The notes: generated from the sequence alone by a model not told the origin. Shown: positions 33,688 through 42,711, counted from the stretch's first letter. The stretch is DNA of 64,000 nt from Candidatus Poribacteria bacterium (GCA_022821965.1 JAJECN010000035.1:1-64000), one strand, 5' to 3'. Numbers and translations: made by a program.

Positions 33688-34285
33688 AAGAAACTAAGTT
33701 TTCTGCCTTAATCTGTGCCGGGAGCAACTTAACCCCGTATTTCTCTTGCAATGCGCGCAGGTCGGCGAAGTCTGTGTCTGTTAGCGTATATCCAGTGTGT
33801 GAACGCACCTGGTAATCTACTGATAGACACCGTACTTTCCGTCCTCCGATAGTACCTATAGCACTCAGCTCCGATTCGGTGATGATCCAATCAATTTCCC
33901 CTGGACCGTAGATCGCGCCCCCATCTTCAGTCCGTTCAATCACATGAAAGTCAATCTTTCCGTGCAATCGGTGTCCCATCACGAAGTTTCGATCTTTACG
34001 GTCGTCGGTATGGATGTCAACAAAGCCGTGCGCGAAGAGTGCCTTGGTTAGAACTGCTGAATCTTCCCATGAGATAATAATATCCAGGTCTTGGTGCTTC
34101 CGAGTACACTCACCTAATAAGGCATCAACACCCCATCCACCGTCAATCCAGACTTCGATACCGAGTTCATCAAAGAGATCAAGGAACCAGTGAACTTTGT
34201 CAGCGGTCATAAGATTTTTGCATTCACAATCAGTGAATGCGTTAATTGTTTCCATACATAACATATAACTTATAGTTATGCTCAT
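33665..34285 (-). CDS. Nucleotidyltransferase of the aminoglycoside/lincosamide adenylyltransferase type
   Basis: 206 residues. The core VWIDGGWGVDALLGECTRKH then DLDIII is the GG..G...D.D pattern of ANT(2'')/LinB-type nucleotidyltransferases; a further Asp lies in KIDFHVIE. The N-terminus is uncertain: ATG 34285 has GGTG-like sequence upstream, but homologous proteins begin near MTADKVHWF (residue 26 here). The family adenylylates antibiotics or other hydroxyl acceptors; actual resistance is not implied. Tail-to-tail overlap with the permease gene. Confidence 0.82.
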   Translation of the reverse strand: MSITISYMLCMETINAFTDCECKNLMTADKVHWFLDLFDELGIEVWIDGGWGVDALLGECTRKHQDLDIIISWEDSAVLTKALFAHGFVDIHTDDRKDRNFVMGHRLHGKIDFHVIERTEDGGAIYGPGEIDWIITESELSAIGTIGGRKVRCLSVDYQVRSHTGYTLTDTDFADLRALQEKYGVKLLPAQIKAENLVSSNASRKE

Positions 34286-34296
34286 GCAATTATCAC

Positions 34297-34572
34297 CTAT
34301 GATGATTCGATCGATTGGAGGCGTTCAGCTAACCACAAGTTAACTAAGGTTTCGGGTAAGACCCCCTGTACCCTTGCCTGCTTCTCAATCTTTTCATAGA
34401 TATCTGGTGTAAGCGTTATACGGCATCTTCGCTGCATCCGCACCTCAAAATTAACTTCCTGTGTTTCATCCCAATGGTCAGCCAAGCTATGCGTATCCCA
34501 GAAATCAGCTATCTCTTCTAAAGTTTTCGCTTTAGATATACTGGTAACTTGTTCATCTTTATTTTCTTTCAT
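34297..34572 (-). CDS. CopG/BrnA-like antitoxin
   Basis: 91 residues from ATG 34572 (AGGAG 10 nt upstream). ADFWDTHSLADHWDET is characteristic of the CopG-type antitoxin family, followed by a ribbon-helix-helix RCRITLTPDIYEKIEKQAR. It would neutralise the neighbouring toxin and repress the operon. Its start lies inside the 3' end of the toxin gene (14-bp overlap), so the two are coupled, toxin first. Confidence 0.84.
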   Translation of the reverse strand: MKENKDEQVTSISKAKTLEEIADFWDTHSLADHWDETQEVNFEVRMQRRCRITLTPDIYEKIEKQARVQGVLPETLVNLWLAERLQSIESS

Positions 34573-34858
34573 ATCTTCTTCTCTCCTTTTGATCCATGTC
34601 GCGCGCACTCAAAATGAGTGCAAGATTGTTCGGTTTCTGAATGAAGAATACAATCAAATAGCGTCCAGCATCCGTCTGTCCAGCGGCAGAATACACATCT
34701 TCCCCTTTTCTATATCCTGATTCAACAAAACGGTATTTCGGACGGTTGAAAAATATCTCTTCAACTTCCTTTTGTGTAACATGATGTTTGACAAAAAGTT
34801 TAACCAAAATATCAGGCAGCCAGATGCAATCCTCAATATACATGTCGATTGGACTCAC
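34559..34858 (-). CDS. BrnT-like toxin
   Basis: 99 residues: KHHVTQKEVEEIFFNRP, then GEDVYSAAGQTDAGRYLIVFF and the C-terminal SARDMDQKERRRYERK. This is the BrnT/RelE-fold ribonuclease layout. With the CopG-like antitoxin it forms a type II toxin-antitoxin pair. The initial MSPIDMYIEDCIW is longer than in minimal BrnT, but the ATG at 34858 is the only near start. Confidence 0.84.
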   Translation of the reverse strand: MSPIDMYIEDCIWLPDILVKLFVKHHVTQKEVEEIFFNRPKYRFVESGYRKGEDVYSAAGQTDAGRYLIVFFIQKPNNLALILSARDMDQKERRRYERK

Positions 34859-34978
34859 TTAATCAACCAAGGTTTCCGGTGGTTCAAAGATATTCGGCTA
34901 TTCAGAGTCTATATCCTTATTGGTGAACTGTCTATCTTAAAATTGCGGGTTAGGTTTTACGAATATCTCAACATTTTT

Positions 34979-35001
34979 CGATAGGAGCGATCCTTCTATC
35001 G
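34979..35001. other. Imperfect hairpin in the gap before the HD gene
   Basis: CGATAG and CTATCG bracket GGAGCGATCCTT, which is itself partly self-complementary. Nothing else is recognisable between 34859 and 35102. Confidence 0.35.
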
Positions 35002-35102
35002 CGGCTTTCAACCACAATCTTGGACTGGACAATCCATTAGTATAGGGGACTCAGGTCGAATATTCAACGATTTTTCTCTCTATGGATTATATGAAATCTA
35101 TG

Positions 35103-35666
35103 TCAGAGTGTCTTCAACGCGGCTTCATACTTGTCTCTAACGAGGTCTTGAACATCTTCTCGTAACTTCTGCCAACTCCGTTGTAGTTTTGCCTTAACCC
35201 ACGTTTTTCCGTCATCGATTCCCATTCCATGATGAACATAAGCCAAGTATAAAAGCGAAGGAGTTTGTTCAATATGCGACAGCGCATCGGCATTGGCAAG
35301 GCACTCTCCCTCCGCACTCCGATGCTCAACTGTCACACTTGCGCGATGTGTCGCGATAGCGTCCTTGACAGCTTCCGTTTTTTCTTCTGGATAGCCGAAA
35401 CGCTTAAGGAGTTTTTCCGCTTCAATCGGACCGTGAATGTGATGATCCGCGTAGAGTGCTTTGTCTTTTATGCTGGCGTAATCATGAAGTAACGCAGCGA
35501 GTTCGACGATTTCGAGGTCAGCATTAAAGCGTGGGGCGAGTTGTTTTGCGTTTTGAACCACTGGTAGGATGTGATGAGTCCAAATGTCATAACCGAAAAT
35601 GTTGGTGTCAGCAGCACAAGCCTGTTCAACAATTTCCACAATTCTGTTTCTTATAGTTTCAATCAC
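35103..35666 (-). CDS. HD-domain phosphohydrolase
   Basis: 187 residues from GTG 35666 (AAGGA 7 nt upstream). Metal-site motifs: His31/32 (IWTHHILPVV), the HD pair at 61-62 in LAALLHDYAS, ADHHIHG and ATHRAS. This is the HDIG/YedJ-like group of metal-dependent phosphohydrolases acting on nucleotides or phosphate esters. Cytoplasmic. Substrate unknown. Confidence 0.88.
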   Translation of the reverse strand: MIETIRNRIVEIVEQACAADTNIFGYDIWTHHILPVVQNAKQLAPRFNADLEIVELAALLHDYASIKDKALYADHHIHGPIEAEKLLKRFGYPEEKTEAVKDAIATHRASVTVEHRSAEGECLANADALSHIEQTPSLLYLAYVHHGMGIDDGKTWVKAKLQRSWQKLREDVQDLVRDKYEAALKTL

Positions 35667-35776
35667 GGAGCGTTCCTTTTTTAGATATGAGCTTACAAAT
35701 CGTTTTCAGCAATATTAAGAATACCACAAAACTGAAACTTAGACAATTGAAAGTTGTGTCTTCCGAAACGAAACAC

Positions 35777-35805
35777 TTGCTTTTTTTTCCTAACTGTGCT
35801 ATAAT
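35777..35805 (+). promoter_or_regulatory. Sigma-70-like promoter of the DUF4432 gene
   Basis: TTGCTT (35777-35782), 17-bp spacer, TATAAT (35800-35805) with extended TGC. Leader of about 100 nt to the start at 35913. Confidence 0.72.
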
Positions 35806-35912
35806 TTCTTCGGTTTACACAAGACTTTGATTCCTCTTCTTAATATGGGCTTGAAAACAACGCCCTTAAATTGAAACTATCAAGCTGCACCCAAAAAGGA
35901 GAACCTTATTTA

Positions 35913-36998
35913 ATGAACCTATATGGAACAACGTATGACAGAATGCAACTGCTTCGTCACGTTGGAGATGTGTCACAAATTGCCCATGCCAAAATGTACC
36001 AGCTGACAGATGGCAACGAAAAGGGTGTTGACGCAATCGACTTCCGAACAGGTAGCGGTCTTAACTTCACTGTACTGCCAAGTCGAGGGTTAGATATCTC
36101 TTATGCGGAGTATCAGGGTGTTCCCCTTTGTTGGCGTTCAAGTACGGGTGATGTCAATCCCGCGCATTATGAACCCGAAGGACTCGGCTGGCTACGGGGT
36201 TTTTACGGTGGCTTGCTGACAACTTGTGGGATGCGGCAAGTCGGCGTGCCGAATGAAGATGACGATGAGGCATTAGGGCTTCACGGCAGAGTCTCATATA
36301 CCCCAGCAAAAAATGTTTGGGTCGACAGCCGGTGGGAAGGACAACGCTACATGCTATGGGCGCAAGGCAGGGTTAAAGAGACCGCTGCTCTGGGCGAAAA
36401 CCTCTCCCGCACCCGTAGAATTTGGACGGAGTTAGGTTCGCGGACGTTGCATGTTGAGGATATTGTCGAGAACTTGGGATACCACGATTCACCACACATG
36501 TACCTCTTCCATATTAATGTTGGATTTCCAATCCTTACGCAGGACAGCGAACTGCTTGCACCCTCCTCACAGGTCACACCACGGGACGAACACGCTGCCG
36601 CAAACTTGAATAATTACAATCTCTGCGACCCGCCAACTGTTGATTTCCAAGAGCAGGTTTTCTACCACGAAATGGAACCCGATGTTGATAATCACATCCA
36701 CGTCGCGCTTGTAAACAGAAATTTTAACAATGGACAAGGCATCGGGGTATCGGTACGCTACCACAAAACGCAATTTCCACGTTTTGTCCAGTGGAAAATG
36801 TGTGGCGAAGGCACCTATGTCCTCGGCTTGGAACCGTCGAATTGTGGTGTAGAGGGTAGGGCAAAAGAACGTGAACAGGGTGCCCTACAGTATATTGAAC
36901 CCGGCGGACGCAGACACTATGAAGTTGAAATCGGTGTATTAACCTCCAACGAGGAGATTGACGCGCTTCAAGAAAAAATTACACAAACCCAAAATTGA
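35913..36998 (+). CDS. DUF4432 (aldose 1-epimerase-like) protein
   Basis: 361 residues from ATG 35913 with AAGGAG 11 nt upstream. Features of the galactose-mutarotase-like sandwich: FTVLPSRGLDISYAEYQGVPL, GWLRGFYGGLLTTCGM, LGLHGRVSYTPA, and a late YVLGLEPSNCGVEGR. The family is linked to sugar epimerisation or isomerisation. His in LGLHGR and Glu in LEPSN correspond to catalytic positions. Cytoplasmic. Confidence 0.88.
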   Translation: MNLYGTTYDRMQLLRHVGDVSQIAHAKMYQLTDGNEKGVDAIDFRTGSGLNFTVLPSRGLDISYAEYQGVPLCWRSSTGDVNPAHYEPEGLGWLRGFYGGLLTTCGMRQVGVPNEDDDEALGLHGRVSYTPAKNVWVDSRWEGQRYMLWAQGRVKETAALGENLSRTRRIWTELGSRTLHVEDIVENLGYHDSPHMYLFHINVGFPILTQDSELLAPSSQVTPRDEHAAANLNNYNLCDPPTVDFQEQVFYHEMEPDVDNHIHVALVNRNFNNGQGIGVSVRYHKTQFPRFVQWKMCGEGTYVLGLEPSNCGVEGRAKEREQGALQYIEPGGRRHYEVEIGVLTSNEEIDALQEKITQTQN

Positions 36999-37055
36999 TA
37001 CGACTAATTGAGTGAGGACGTACCGATAGGTTGTCCCATGTCTTAGGAGAAATTG

Positions 37056-39059
37056 ATGATGAAGAAATGTTTGTCTTTACCCCTTATTGCGTTGGCACTA
37101 CTGGCGACGTTTATATTCGTTGGTTGCGGCGCGAAAGAGACACCCCCGACACCAGCTATCGCTGAAACACCACTCGTACAAGAATCGGACGAGAGCCACG
37201 AGGAACGGGAAGCTGTAGAACAGAAATCGGAAGAAACACACGAAGAATTACACGCCGCTGAAGAGGAAACGCATCGTGAAGCAGAACCTGAACAGATGAT
37301 GCCGATAGCAGAGATTCCGAGCAGCAGTGTTTTGCATCTGATACCACAACAAACATTTGGGATTGTCTATTGTCCGAGCTTGGCTGAATTAGACGATCGG
37401 GTTAATATGTTGGCAATGGACTTGATGCCAACCGCTGGAAATCCAGAGGTAATTGCCAAAATCTTGGCAGATACCTTCGGCGCAGGTTTTGAAAGTCTTG
37501 CCGAATTACAGGAAATTGGGCTGGATTTAGACCAAGATTTTGCAATCTTCATGACCTCCTTGACCCCACCTGATATCTCCGCAACCGTACATCTAACAGA
37601 TTCTGGAGCCATGAGACAGGTAATTGAGGCGGAAAGCGAAGGAACCCCCGCTACGGAATACAACGGCGTAAGCTATTGGAACGCGGCTGGAGGCGGTGGC
37701 AGCTTTGCTATCATAGATGACGTTCTCGTTTTCACTCGGTCTCCTGAGGTCTGCGAAAGCGTTATTGATACTTACAACGGAACGAAGCAGTCTATCACAA
37801 CAGATTCGGCTTACAGTTCGTTTCTCGGTGATGTTTCAGAAGGGAAAGCGCAACTCGCGGTGCACTTTGATTTTGCGTCAATTGCGCCTGCCTTGAGTAT
37901 TTCGATTGAAGAGCAGTCGGAATCAATAAAGGACGGTCTTGAAAGCGATCCCGCCGCTATGGCGGCAGCACCCTTTTTTGAGGGTATGTTCGCCACAGTG
38001 ATAGACACGCTTATGCAGCTGGAATCTCTAAGCGCGACGCTCGTAGTGGAAGGAACCGATGTACAACTCTCACCGTTCCTGAAATTCAAGAGCGATGGTA
38101 AAATTCAAAACGTGTTAAAAGAGATGGCTCCTAATGAATTAACACGCCTCGGTGAACTCCCAAGTCGAGCGTTTATGAATGGTGCTTTTCAAGGTAAACC
38201 CGAGTTGATGGTTCAGATGAGCATGTTCTGGCTAAAAATATTTTCACAAGACGCTGACCCCGAACAGGCTAAGATGCTTGAGTCGCTTGTTAAACAGTCA
38301 GAGGATTTTTATGAGGCTCTCGCTGAGGAATGGAGTTTCTCCGCTAATTTTGGCGATAGTCTCTTCCCCGACTATTTAATTGTCTATGGACTGAAAGACG
38401 AACAGAAGGCGAAAACCTATATGGAAGAGGAATTACTTAAACAACTCCAAACCGCAATGGAATTCGCTGAAAAGATGATAGGAGATGTTCCCAGTCTCAC
38501 CATGTACGAGGGCGCGTATCAAGGACACTCCACGATGCACAACGGCGTTGAGATCAAGAGTTACATCTTCCCTAACTTCGGTGCTGCCCTTGGAGAGATG
38601 CCGCCCGAAGCTGCTGGATTGATGCCTGATGAATGGCACTGGTACTATGCCTTTGCCAATGATCAATTGCTGATGGCTATCGGAAATCAGGAGTTAATAA
38701 CGATGAGTCTGGATAACAAAGCAGGGATTGATACTGGACCTCGTTTCTCTGGAGAGCCAAGTTATGAAAAATTGGTCGCGACCTTGGGACTGGAAAATAA
38801 CCTATTCTTAGCAATTTCGCCAATGACTATGGTTAAAGACCTCTTACCGATTATCGCGAAGATGTCAGATCCAAATACTGCTGCGGGGATGCAAATGATG
38901 TCCGGAATGTTTATGAACATGCCGGAAAATTACAGCTTCGGTTTATCTGCCAAAGTGCAGGAGGGCGGAATCGGCGCAACGCTGCTTCTCACGCTTGGGG
39001 ACTTTAAGCAGCTTCTCCAAATGGTTGCAATGATGCAAAGCATGGGGCAGATGCAATAA
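37056..39059 (+). CDS. Large lipoprotein of unknown function (DUF3352-like)
   Basis: About 667 residues from ATG 37056 (AGGAG 6 nt upstream; a TTG and a second ATG adjoin). Lipoprotein signal LIALALLATFIFVGCG. Residues 45-95 form a Glu-rich helical segment (EESHEEREAVEQKSEET-like). The rest alternates strands and helices (FGIVYCPSLAELD, SYWNAAGGGGSFAIIDDVLV) as in DUF3352 proteins. Many Met residues near the C-terminus. Anchored to a membrane, probably periplasm-facing. Function unknown. Confidence 0.8.
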   Translation: MMKKCLSLPLIALALLATFIFVGCGAKETPPTPAIAETPLVQESDESHEEREAVEQKSEETHEELHAAEEETHREAEPEQMMPIAEIPSSSVLHLIPQQTFGIVYCPSLAELDDRVNMLAMDLMPTAGNPEVIAKILADTFGAGFESLAELQEIGLDLDQDFAIFMTSLTPPDISATVHLTDSGAMRQVIEAESEGTPATEYNGVSYWNAAGGGGSFAIIDDVLVFTRSPEVCESVIDTYNGTKQSITTDSAYSSFLGDVSEGKAQLAVHFDFASIAPALSISIEEQSESIKDGLESDPAAMAAAPFFEGMFATVIDTLMQLESLSATLVVEGTDVQLSPFLKFKSDGKIQNVLKEMAPNELTRLGELPSRAFMNGAFQGKPELMVQMSMFWLKIFSQDADPEQAKMLESLVKQSEDFYEALAEEWSFSANFGDSLFPDYLIVYGLKDEQKAKTYMEEELLKQLQTAMEFAEKMIGDVPSLTMYEGAYQGHSTMHNGVEIKSYIFPNFGAALGEMPPEAAGLMPDEWHWYYAFANDQLLMAIGNQELITMSLDNKAGIDTGPRFSGEPSYEKLVATLGLENNLFLAISPMTMVKDLLPIIAKMSDPNTAAGMQMMSGMFMNMPENYSFGLSAKVQEGGIGATLLLTLGDFKQLLQMVAMMQSMGQMQ

Positions 39060-39069
39060 ATGCGTTTCT

Positions 39070-39108
39070 AACTCGCTCACAATCTGATTGTGGGCGAGTT
39101 TTTTATCA
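39070..39108 (+). terminator. Rho-independent terminator after the lipoprotein gene
   Basis: AACTCGCTCACAAT and ATTGTGGGCGAGTT pair with a CTG loop and one wobble, followed by TTTT. Confidence 0.88.
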
Positions 39109-39519
39109 GGATTAGTATAAAGACCGAAAATATGTTGACCTTCTGGTGAACAACAACCCCACAAATGCCGCTCCTTCGCTGGCGCGATTTGTAACTGGAG
39201 CCCACCCGTTACTGGGAAGCGGAAGGGCACTTATTTACAATGTTAAAGTAATAGCATTTTGATCGCATCCGTTCTACCTCGCCTACGCTACGATTTACAA
39301 GTTTTACAAGGACATTTATATATTTTTATTTTAATTAAAAAAAATATATCCTAACCTAACCGACGCTTAAACCCTGATACCCATTGACTTTATATCAATT
39401 TTAAAATTTGACCAAAAATGAGACTTTTGATAATATACATTTGTAACTTCTGTGAAAATGTGAAGTTTGTGAATGCCTTGTAATCAGTGGCAATCTATAG
39501 TTTTGACAATTTTCTGGCA
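39109..39519. other. Non-coding AT-rich region
   Basis: 411 bp between convergent transcripts, very A/T-rich from about 39300 to 39450. No open frame with a ribosome-binding site, no clear palindrome. Nothing recognised. Confidence 0.5.
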
Positions 39520-40461
39520 TCAACTGAGAACGGTAAGCGAAGCGTGCCGAATATCATTTAACTCCTCGGCACTGAAGACACCCGCCTGATAGAGGTTACG
39601 ATACTCTTCAGAAACGCTCTGACCGAATATCATTAGATCATCTGTGTTAATCGTCACCGGCACGCCGTTGTCAAACAAAACGCGGATAGGATGCGCGGCA
39701 AGCTCCGACACACCGTCCAACATCACATTGCTCGTTGGGCACACGTTCAACCGAATCTGATTCCCGGAAAGCCACTGCATGACTTCGGTCGATTCCGCGG
39801 CACCGATACCGTGTTGGACTTCGTCCAAGTCAAGAACTTTAACAGTTCGCCGAACCTCTTCTGCACCTCCGAACTCGCCAACATGTGCTTTCAGTTTCAT
39901 TTCTGCGGCGCGCGCTTTGGCATATAAGGATTGGACAGCTTCAGGCGCGCACGCTTCTTGATGGCTATACAGATCCATCGACTGAAATATGTCTAATTCT
40001 ATTGCTTCGTGTGCCGATTTCATCCATTTTGGGTCATTCGCACACTCTCGTGCAAAGCCAAGTTCTGGGCGCAAATCAACCTTCTCTCGATACCGCTCAA
40101 CTAACATTTCAATAAACGAACGAAGTTCAGTTAACCCATCCGGATAGAACTTAAGCAATCGGATGTCGAAACTCATCTCAAGCAGAACAACACCATCTTG
40201 GACCGCATCATCTATCGCCGAAGCAGCGATGAACTCAAAACCTTGGCGGTGTTCTAAGTGAGGTGCTAAGACCGCGTTCACGTATTCCATCATCCCCTCT
40301 AATCCTTTCATCTTGAGGGGCGGTTTGGTTAAAGGATAGCCCAGCCAACGTTCCGTATTTTCCCGGCGTGTGCTTAAGAAGGCGTGGGAATGAACGTCGG
40401 TTTTAGGGGCTGCCTTTATAGCCGTTAGATTATCTGTGGAAAGTGCTTTAACGAAATCCAT
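39520..40461 (-). CDS. Adenosine deaminase-family amidohydrolase, paralogue 1
   Basis: 313 residues from ATG 40461. Zinc-site motifs of the adenosine/AMP deaminase family: H24-S-H26 in TDVHSHAF, HVGEFGG, VQHGIGAAE, LNVCPTSNVML and TINTDDLMIFG. It would deaminate a purine nucleoside or related amine; the 'F' and 'R' substitutions around the entry loop prevent naming the substrate. Closely similar to the gene at 40994-41974; the last third is almost identical in DNA. Ends HASLTVLS. No strong ribosome-binding site; the GNAT stop is 40 bp upstream. Confidence 0.88.
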   Translation of the reverse strand: MDFVKALSTDNLTAIKAAPKTDVHSHAFLSTRRENTERWLGYPLTKPPLKMKGLEGMMEYVNAVLAPHLEHRQGFEFIAASAIDDAVQDGVVLLEMSFDIRLLKFYPDGLTELRSFIEMLVERYREKVDLRPELGFARECANDPKWMKSAHEAIELDIFQSMDLYSHQEACAPEAVQSLYAKARAAEMKLKAHVGEFGGAEEVRRTVKVLDLDEVQHGIGAAESTEVMQWLSGNQIRLNVCPTSNVMLDGVSELAAHPIRVLFDNGVPVTINTDDLMIFGQSVSEEYRNLYQAGVFSAEELNDIRHASLTVLS

Positions 40462-40501
40462 ATATAGTCCGTAACTATACTCAACTTTGAATCTACATAT
40501 T

Positions 40502-40990
40502 CTACGGTTTGTCCGATTTTTCCAGATTGATACAGAATATAGGAAGTTCACGGTTCGGAATACTTTCAGACTTCCGTGTACCGACCAGCAACCCGCCCGC
40601 TGAGCGATAAAATCGTTCAGCGTTCGGATCCCCCTGAATAATCATTTTACTGTATCCAAGCTGCCGCGCTTCTTCTTGTGCATGCGTTATTAACTTTCGA
40701 CCGTAGCCTTTTCCAATAAAATCCGGCTCAACAAATAGAAGACTCAACTCTACTTCGGCAGCAGAAATACGTTCTAAGGAATAGAACCCTACAGCGTTTC
40801 TTGCCGCTTCAATCACAAAAGTAGGATTGTTCTCAATATAGCACTTGTCAATAGTGAGTTCCTCAAGGCATGCCTGCATAAATCGGTCAGAATAACCCCA
40901 ATATGACTTAGAACGGAAGGCAAGTCCGCTCAAGTGCTCAACTTCACTCGGTAAAGCTTGTCGAATTTGCCATTCCTGTGTGTTAAACAC
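40502..40990 (-). CDS. GNAT-family N-acetyltransferase
   Basis: 162 residues from GTG 40990 (AGGAG 9 nt upstream). Acetyl-CoA binding motif A is VEPDFIGKGYGRKLITHAQEEA, followed by NAERFYRSAG. It lies between the two deaminase paralogues, 3 bp after the upstream stop, so it is in the same operon. Substrate unknown. Confidence 0.88.
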   Translation of the reverse strand: MFNTQEWQIRQALPSEVEHLSGLAFRSKSYWGYSDRFMQACLEELTIDKCYIENNPTFVIEAARNAVGFYSLERISAAEVELSLLFVEPDFIGKGYGRKLITHAQEEARQLGYSKMIIQGDPNAERFYRSAGGLLVGTRKSESIPNRELPIFCINLEKSDKP

Positions 40991-40993
40991 AGT

Positions 40994-41974
40994 TTATTTC
41001 TCCTTTATGTAAGGACGAGGTAACCTCGCCCCTACAGTCGCGAGGGATGCCCGCCGAATATCCTCTAATTCTTCGGCGCTGAAAACATCCGCTTGGTAGA
41101 GGTTCCGATACTCTTCAGAAACGCTCTGACCGAATATCATCAGGTCGTCTGTGTTAATCGTCACCGGCACGCCATTGTCAAACAAGACGCGGATAGGATG
41201 CGCGGCAAGCTCCGACACACCGTCCAGCATCACGTTGCTCGTTGGACACACATTCAACTGAATCTGATGCTCCGAAAGCCACCGCATGATTTCAACCGAT
41301 TCCGCGGCAGCGATACCGTGTTGGACCTCGTCCAAATCAAGGACTTCGACTGTCCGTCGGATTTCCTCAGCGTCTTCAAATTCTCCGACATGTGCTTTCA
41401 GTTTCATTCCGGCTGCGCGTGCTTTTGTAAACAACGGTTTCATAACCTCTGGCGGACACACCTCTTGACGGCTATACAAATCAATCGACTGGAAAAAACC
41501 TAATTCCACCGTTTCGTGTGCTAACGCCATCAGTTTTGGGTCGTCAGCACACCCACGTGAAAAGCCCAATTCTGGACGCAAATCCACCTGTGCCTTATAC
41601 CGCTCAACCAACGCTTCAATAAACGCGCAAAGCTCCTTTATCCCATTGGGATAGAACTCCGCCAGTCGGATGTCAAAACTCATTTCAAGCAGAACAACAC
41701 CATCTTGAACCGCATCGTCCATCGCCGCCCCTGCAACGAACTCGAAACCTTCTCGATGTTTGATGTGAGGTGCTAAAACCGCGTCGGCGTATGCCATCAT
41801 CCCCTCAACCCCTTTCATTTTAAGAGGCGGTTCGGTTAGGGAATGCCCCACCCAACGTTCCACACTCTCTCGTCGTGCACTGAAGAACGCATGGCAGTGA
41901 ACGTCAGTTTTAGGAGATGCTTTTATAGCCGTTAAGTTATCTGTGGAGAGTGCTTCAATGAAATCAATAGACAT
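40994..41974 (-). CDS. Adenosine deaminase-family amidohydrolase, paralogue 2 with repeat-derived C-terminus
   Basis: 326 residues from ATG 41974 (TTG 41983 also in frame). H25-C-H27 in TDVHCHAF, HVGEFED, VQHGIAAAE, NVCPTSN and INTDDLMIF are kept. Compared with paralogue 1, which stops at HASLTVLS, it continues ATVGARLPRPYIKEK. The added VGARLPRPY is encoded by the GTAG/CTAC palindrome at 41009-41035. The first two thirds differ more between the paralogues than the last third. First gene of a deaminase-GNAT-deaminase unit. Confidence 0.87.
   Translation of the reverse strand: MSIDFIEALSTDNLTAIKASPKTDVHCHAFFSARRESVERWVGHSLTEPPLKMKGVEGMMAYADAVLAPHIKHREGFEFVAGAAMDDAVQDGVVLLEMSFDIRLAEFYPNGIKELCAFIEALVERYKAQVDLRPELGFSRGCADDPKLMALAHETVELGFFQSIDLYSRQEVCPPEVMKPLFTKARAAGMKLKAHVGEFEDAEEIRRTVEVLDLDEVQHGIAAAESVEIMRWLSEHQIQLNVCPTSNVMLDGVSELAAHPIRVLFDNGVPVTINTDDLMIFGQSVSEEYRNLYQADVFSAEELEDIRRASLATVGARLPRPYIKEK
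41009..41035. repeat. GTAG/CTAC-bounded palindrome, copy 6, inside a coding region
   Basis: 27 bp reading, on the plus strand, GTAAGGACGAGG-TAA-CCTCGCCCCTAC. 25 of 27 bases match the copy at 56282-56308. Read on the minus strand it supplies the C-terminal codons of deaminase paralogue 2. Confidence 0.8.
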
Positions 41975-42056
41975 AATACCCAATTATACTCTACTGGTGG
42001 ATGGGGCGAGGTTAGGAAATCTCGCCAGAAAAAGGACGTGAATTTACATGCTCAAA

Positions 42057-42106
42057 CCATGGCACACGGCGTGTGCCTGCTACTTTAAAGATGGGCGATG
42101 TCGCCC
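42057..42106. repeat. Paired palindromes at the ydcF-like 3' end, GTAG-headed on the minus strand
   Basis: On the minus strand GTAGCA is followed by GGCACACG-C-CGTGTGCC (42061-42077), the stem type of the copy at 10115. The adjacent GGGCGA-TG-TCGCCC (42093-42106 on plus) lies within the last codons of the YdcF-like gene. A further decayed GGCGAGG...CTCGCC pair lies at about 42004-42026. Confidence 0.6.
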
Positions 42107-42711
42107 CGCCTTGTATATTCGATGACACGCAGGTATTCACCGTACACGCGACCTCTCGATACTTCGTGCTGATACCAATCTTCTTTGGATATTTTGACAC
42201 CTTCATATTCAGCAAGATATGTGACAGGCGAAAGTATTTGAGAAGGGAAGAATTTCCGCAAGGTTCGCAGGCAGCGACCGCTATGGTGCGCCTTGCATAG
42301 AAATGCGATACTATCGGGTGAAATGCTATACTTTTCTAAGACATCAAGGCTGAAGGTAACATCCTCAAGCGTGTTCGTTGATCTGTCCTGAACGAGGATT
42401 ACCTCTGATGGAACACCGCGGGCTATGAGTTCATCACGCATTATATGTGCTACAGGTTTGCCTGTTTCGGAATAGAGTCGTCCACTCAAACCGGTGACCA
42501 TGACTTTTGGAAAGCGACCTTTTTGATAATCACGCGCCACAGATTCTAAAATTTCATTATCAATAGTGGAAGTCCCAAAGATAAAAAGGAGATCAACTGG
42601 TTGGGACTCAGGCGCGACAAACACGGTTTGCGTGATGCGCTCAATCTCCTCTGGTGACAAATTTTCCACCGCAACTTCTCTCGGAATGGAACGATTCTTG
42701 AAATCACTCAT
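42085..42711 (-). CDS. YdcF/DUF218-like protein
   Basis: 208 residues. DUF218 motifs: DLLFIFGTSTIDNEI, GRFPKVMVTGLSGRLYSETG, RDELIARGVPSEVILVQDRSTNT and LEDVTFSLDVL. The family is implicated in envelope or vancomycin-sensitivity phenotypes (SanA/ElyC relatives), but this one has no membrane anchor, as for E. coli YdcF. Start ATG 42711 directly abuts the GNAT stop. The C-terminal RRGDIAHL is encoded within a palindrome. Confidence 0.85.
   Translation of the reverse strand: MSDFKNRSIPREVAVENLSPEEIERITQTVFVAPESQPVDLLFIFGTSTIDNEILESVARDYQKGRFPKVMVTGLSGRLYSETGKPVAHIMRDELIARGVPSEVILVQDRSTNTLEDVTFSLDVLEKYSISPDSIAFLCKAHHSGRCLRTLRKFFPSQILSPVTYLAEYEGVKISKEDWYQHEVSRGRVYGEYLRVIEYTRRGDIAHL

Noticed and set aside
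33665-34285. Calling the nucleotidyltransferase an antibiotic-resistance gene
   Set aside because: The fold signature is clear, but many such proteins have unrelated substrates and no resistance context is present.
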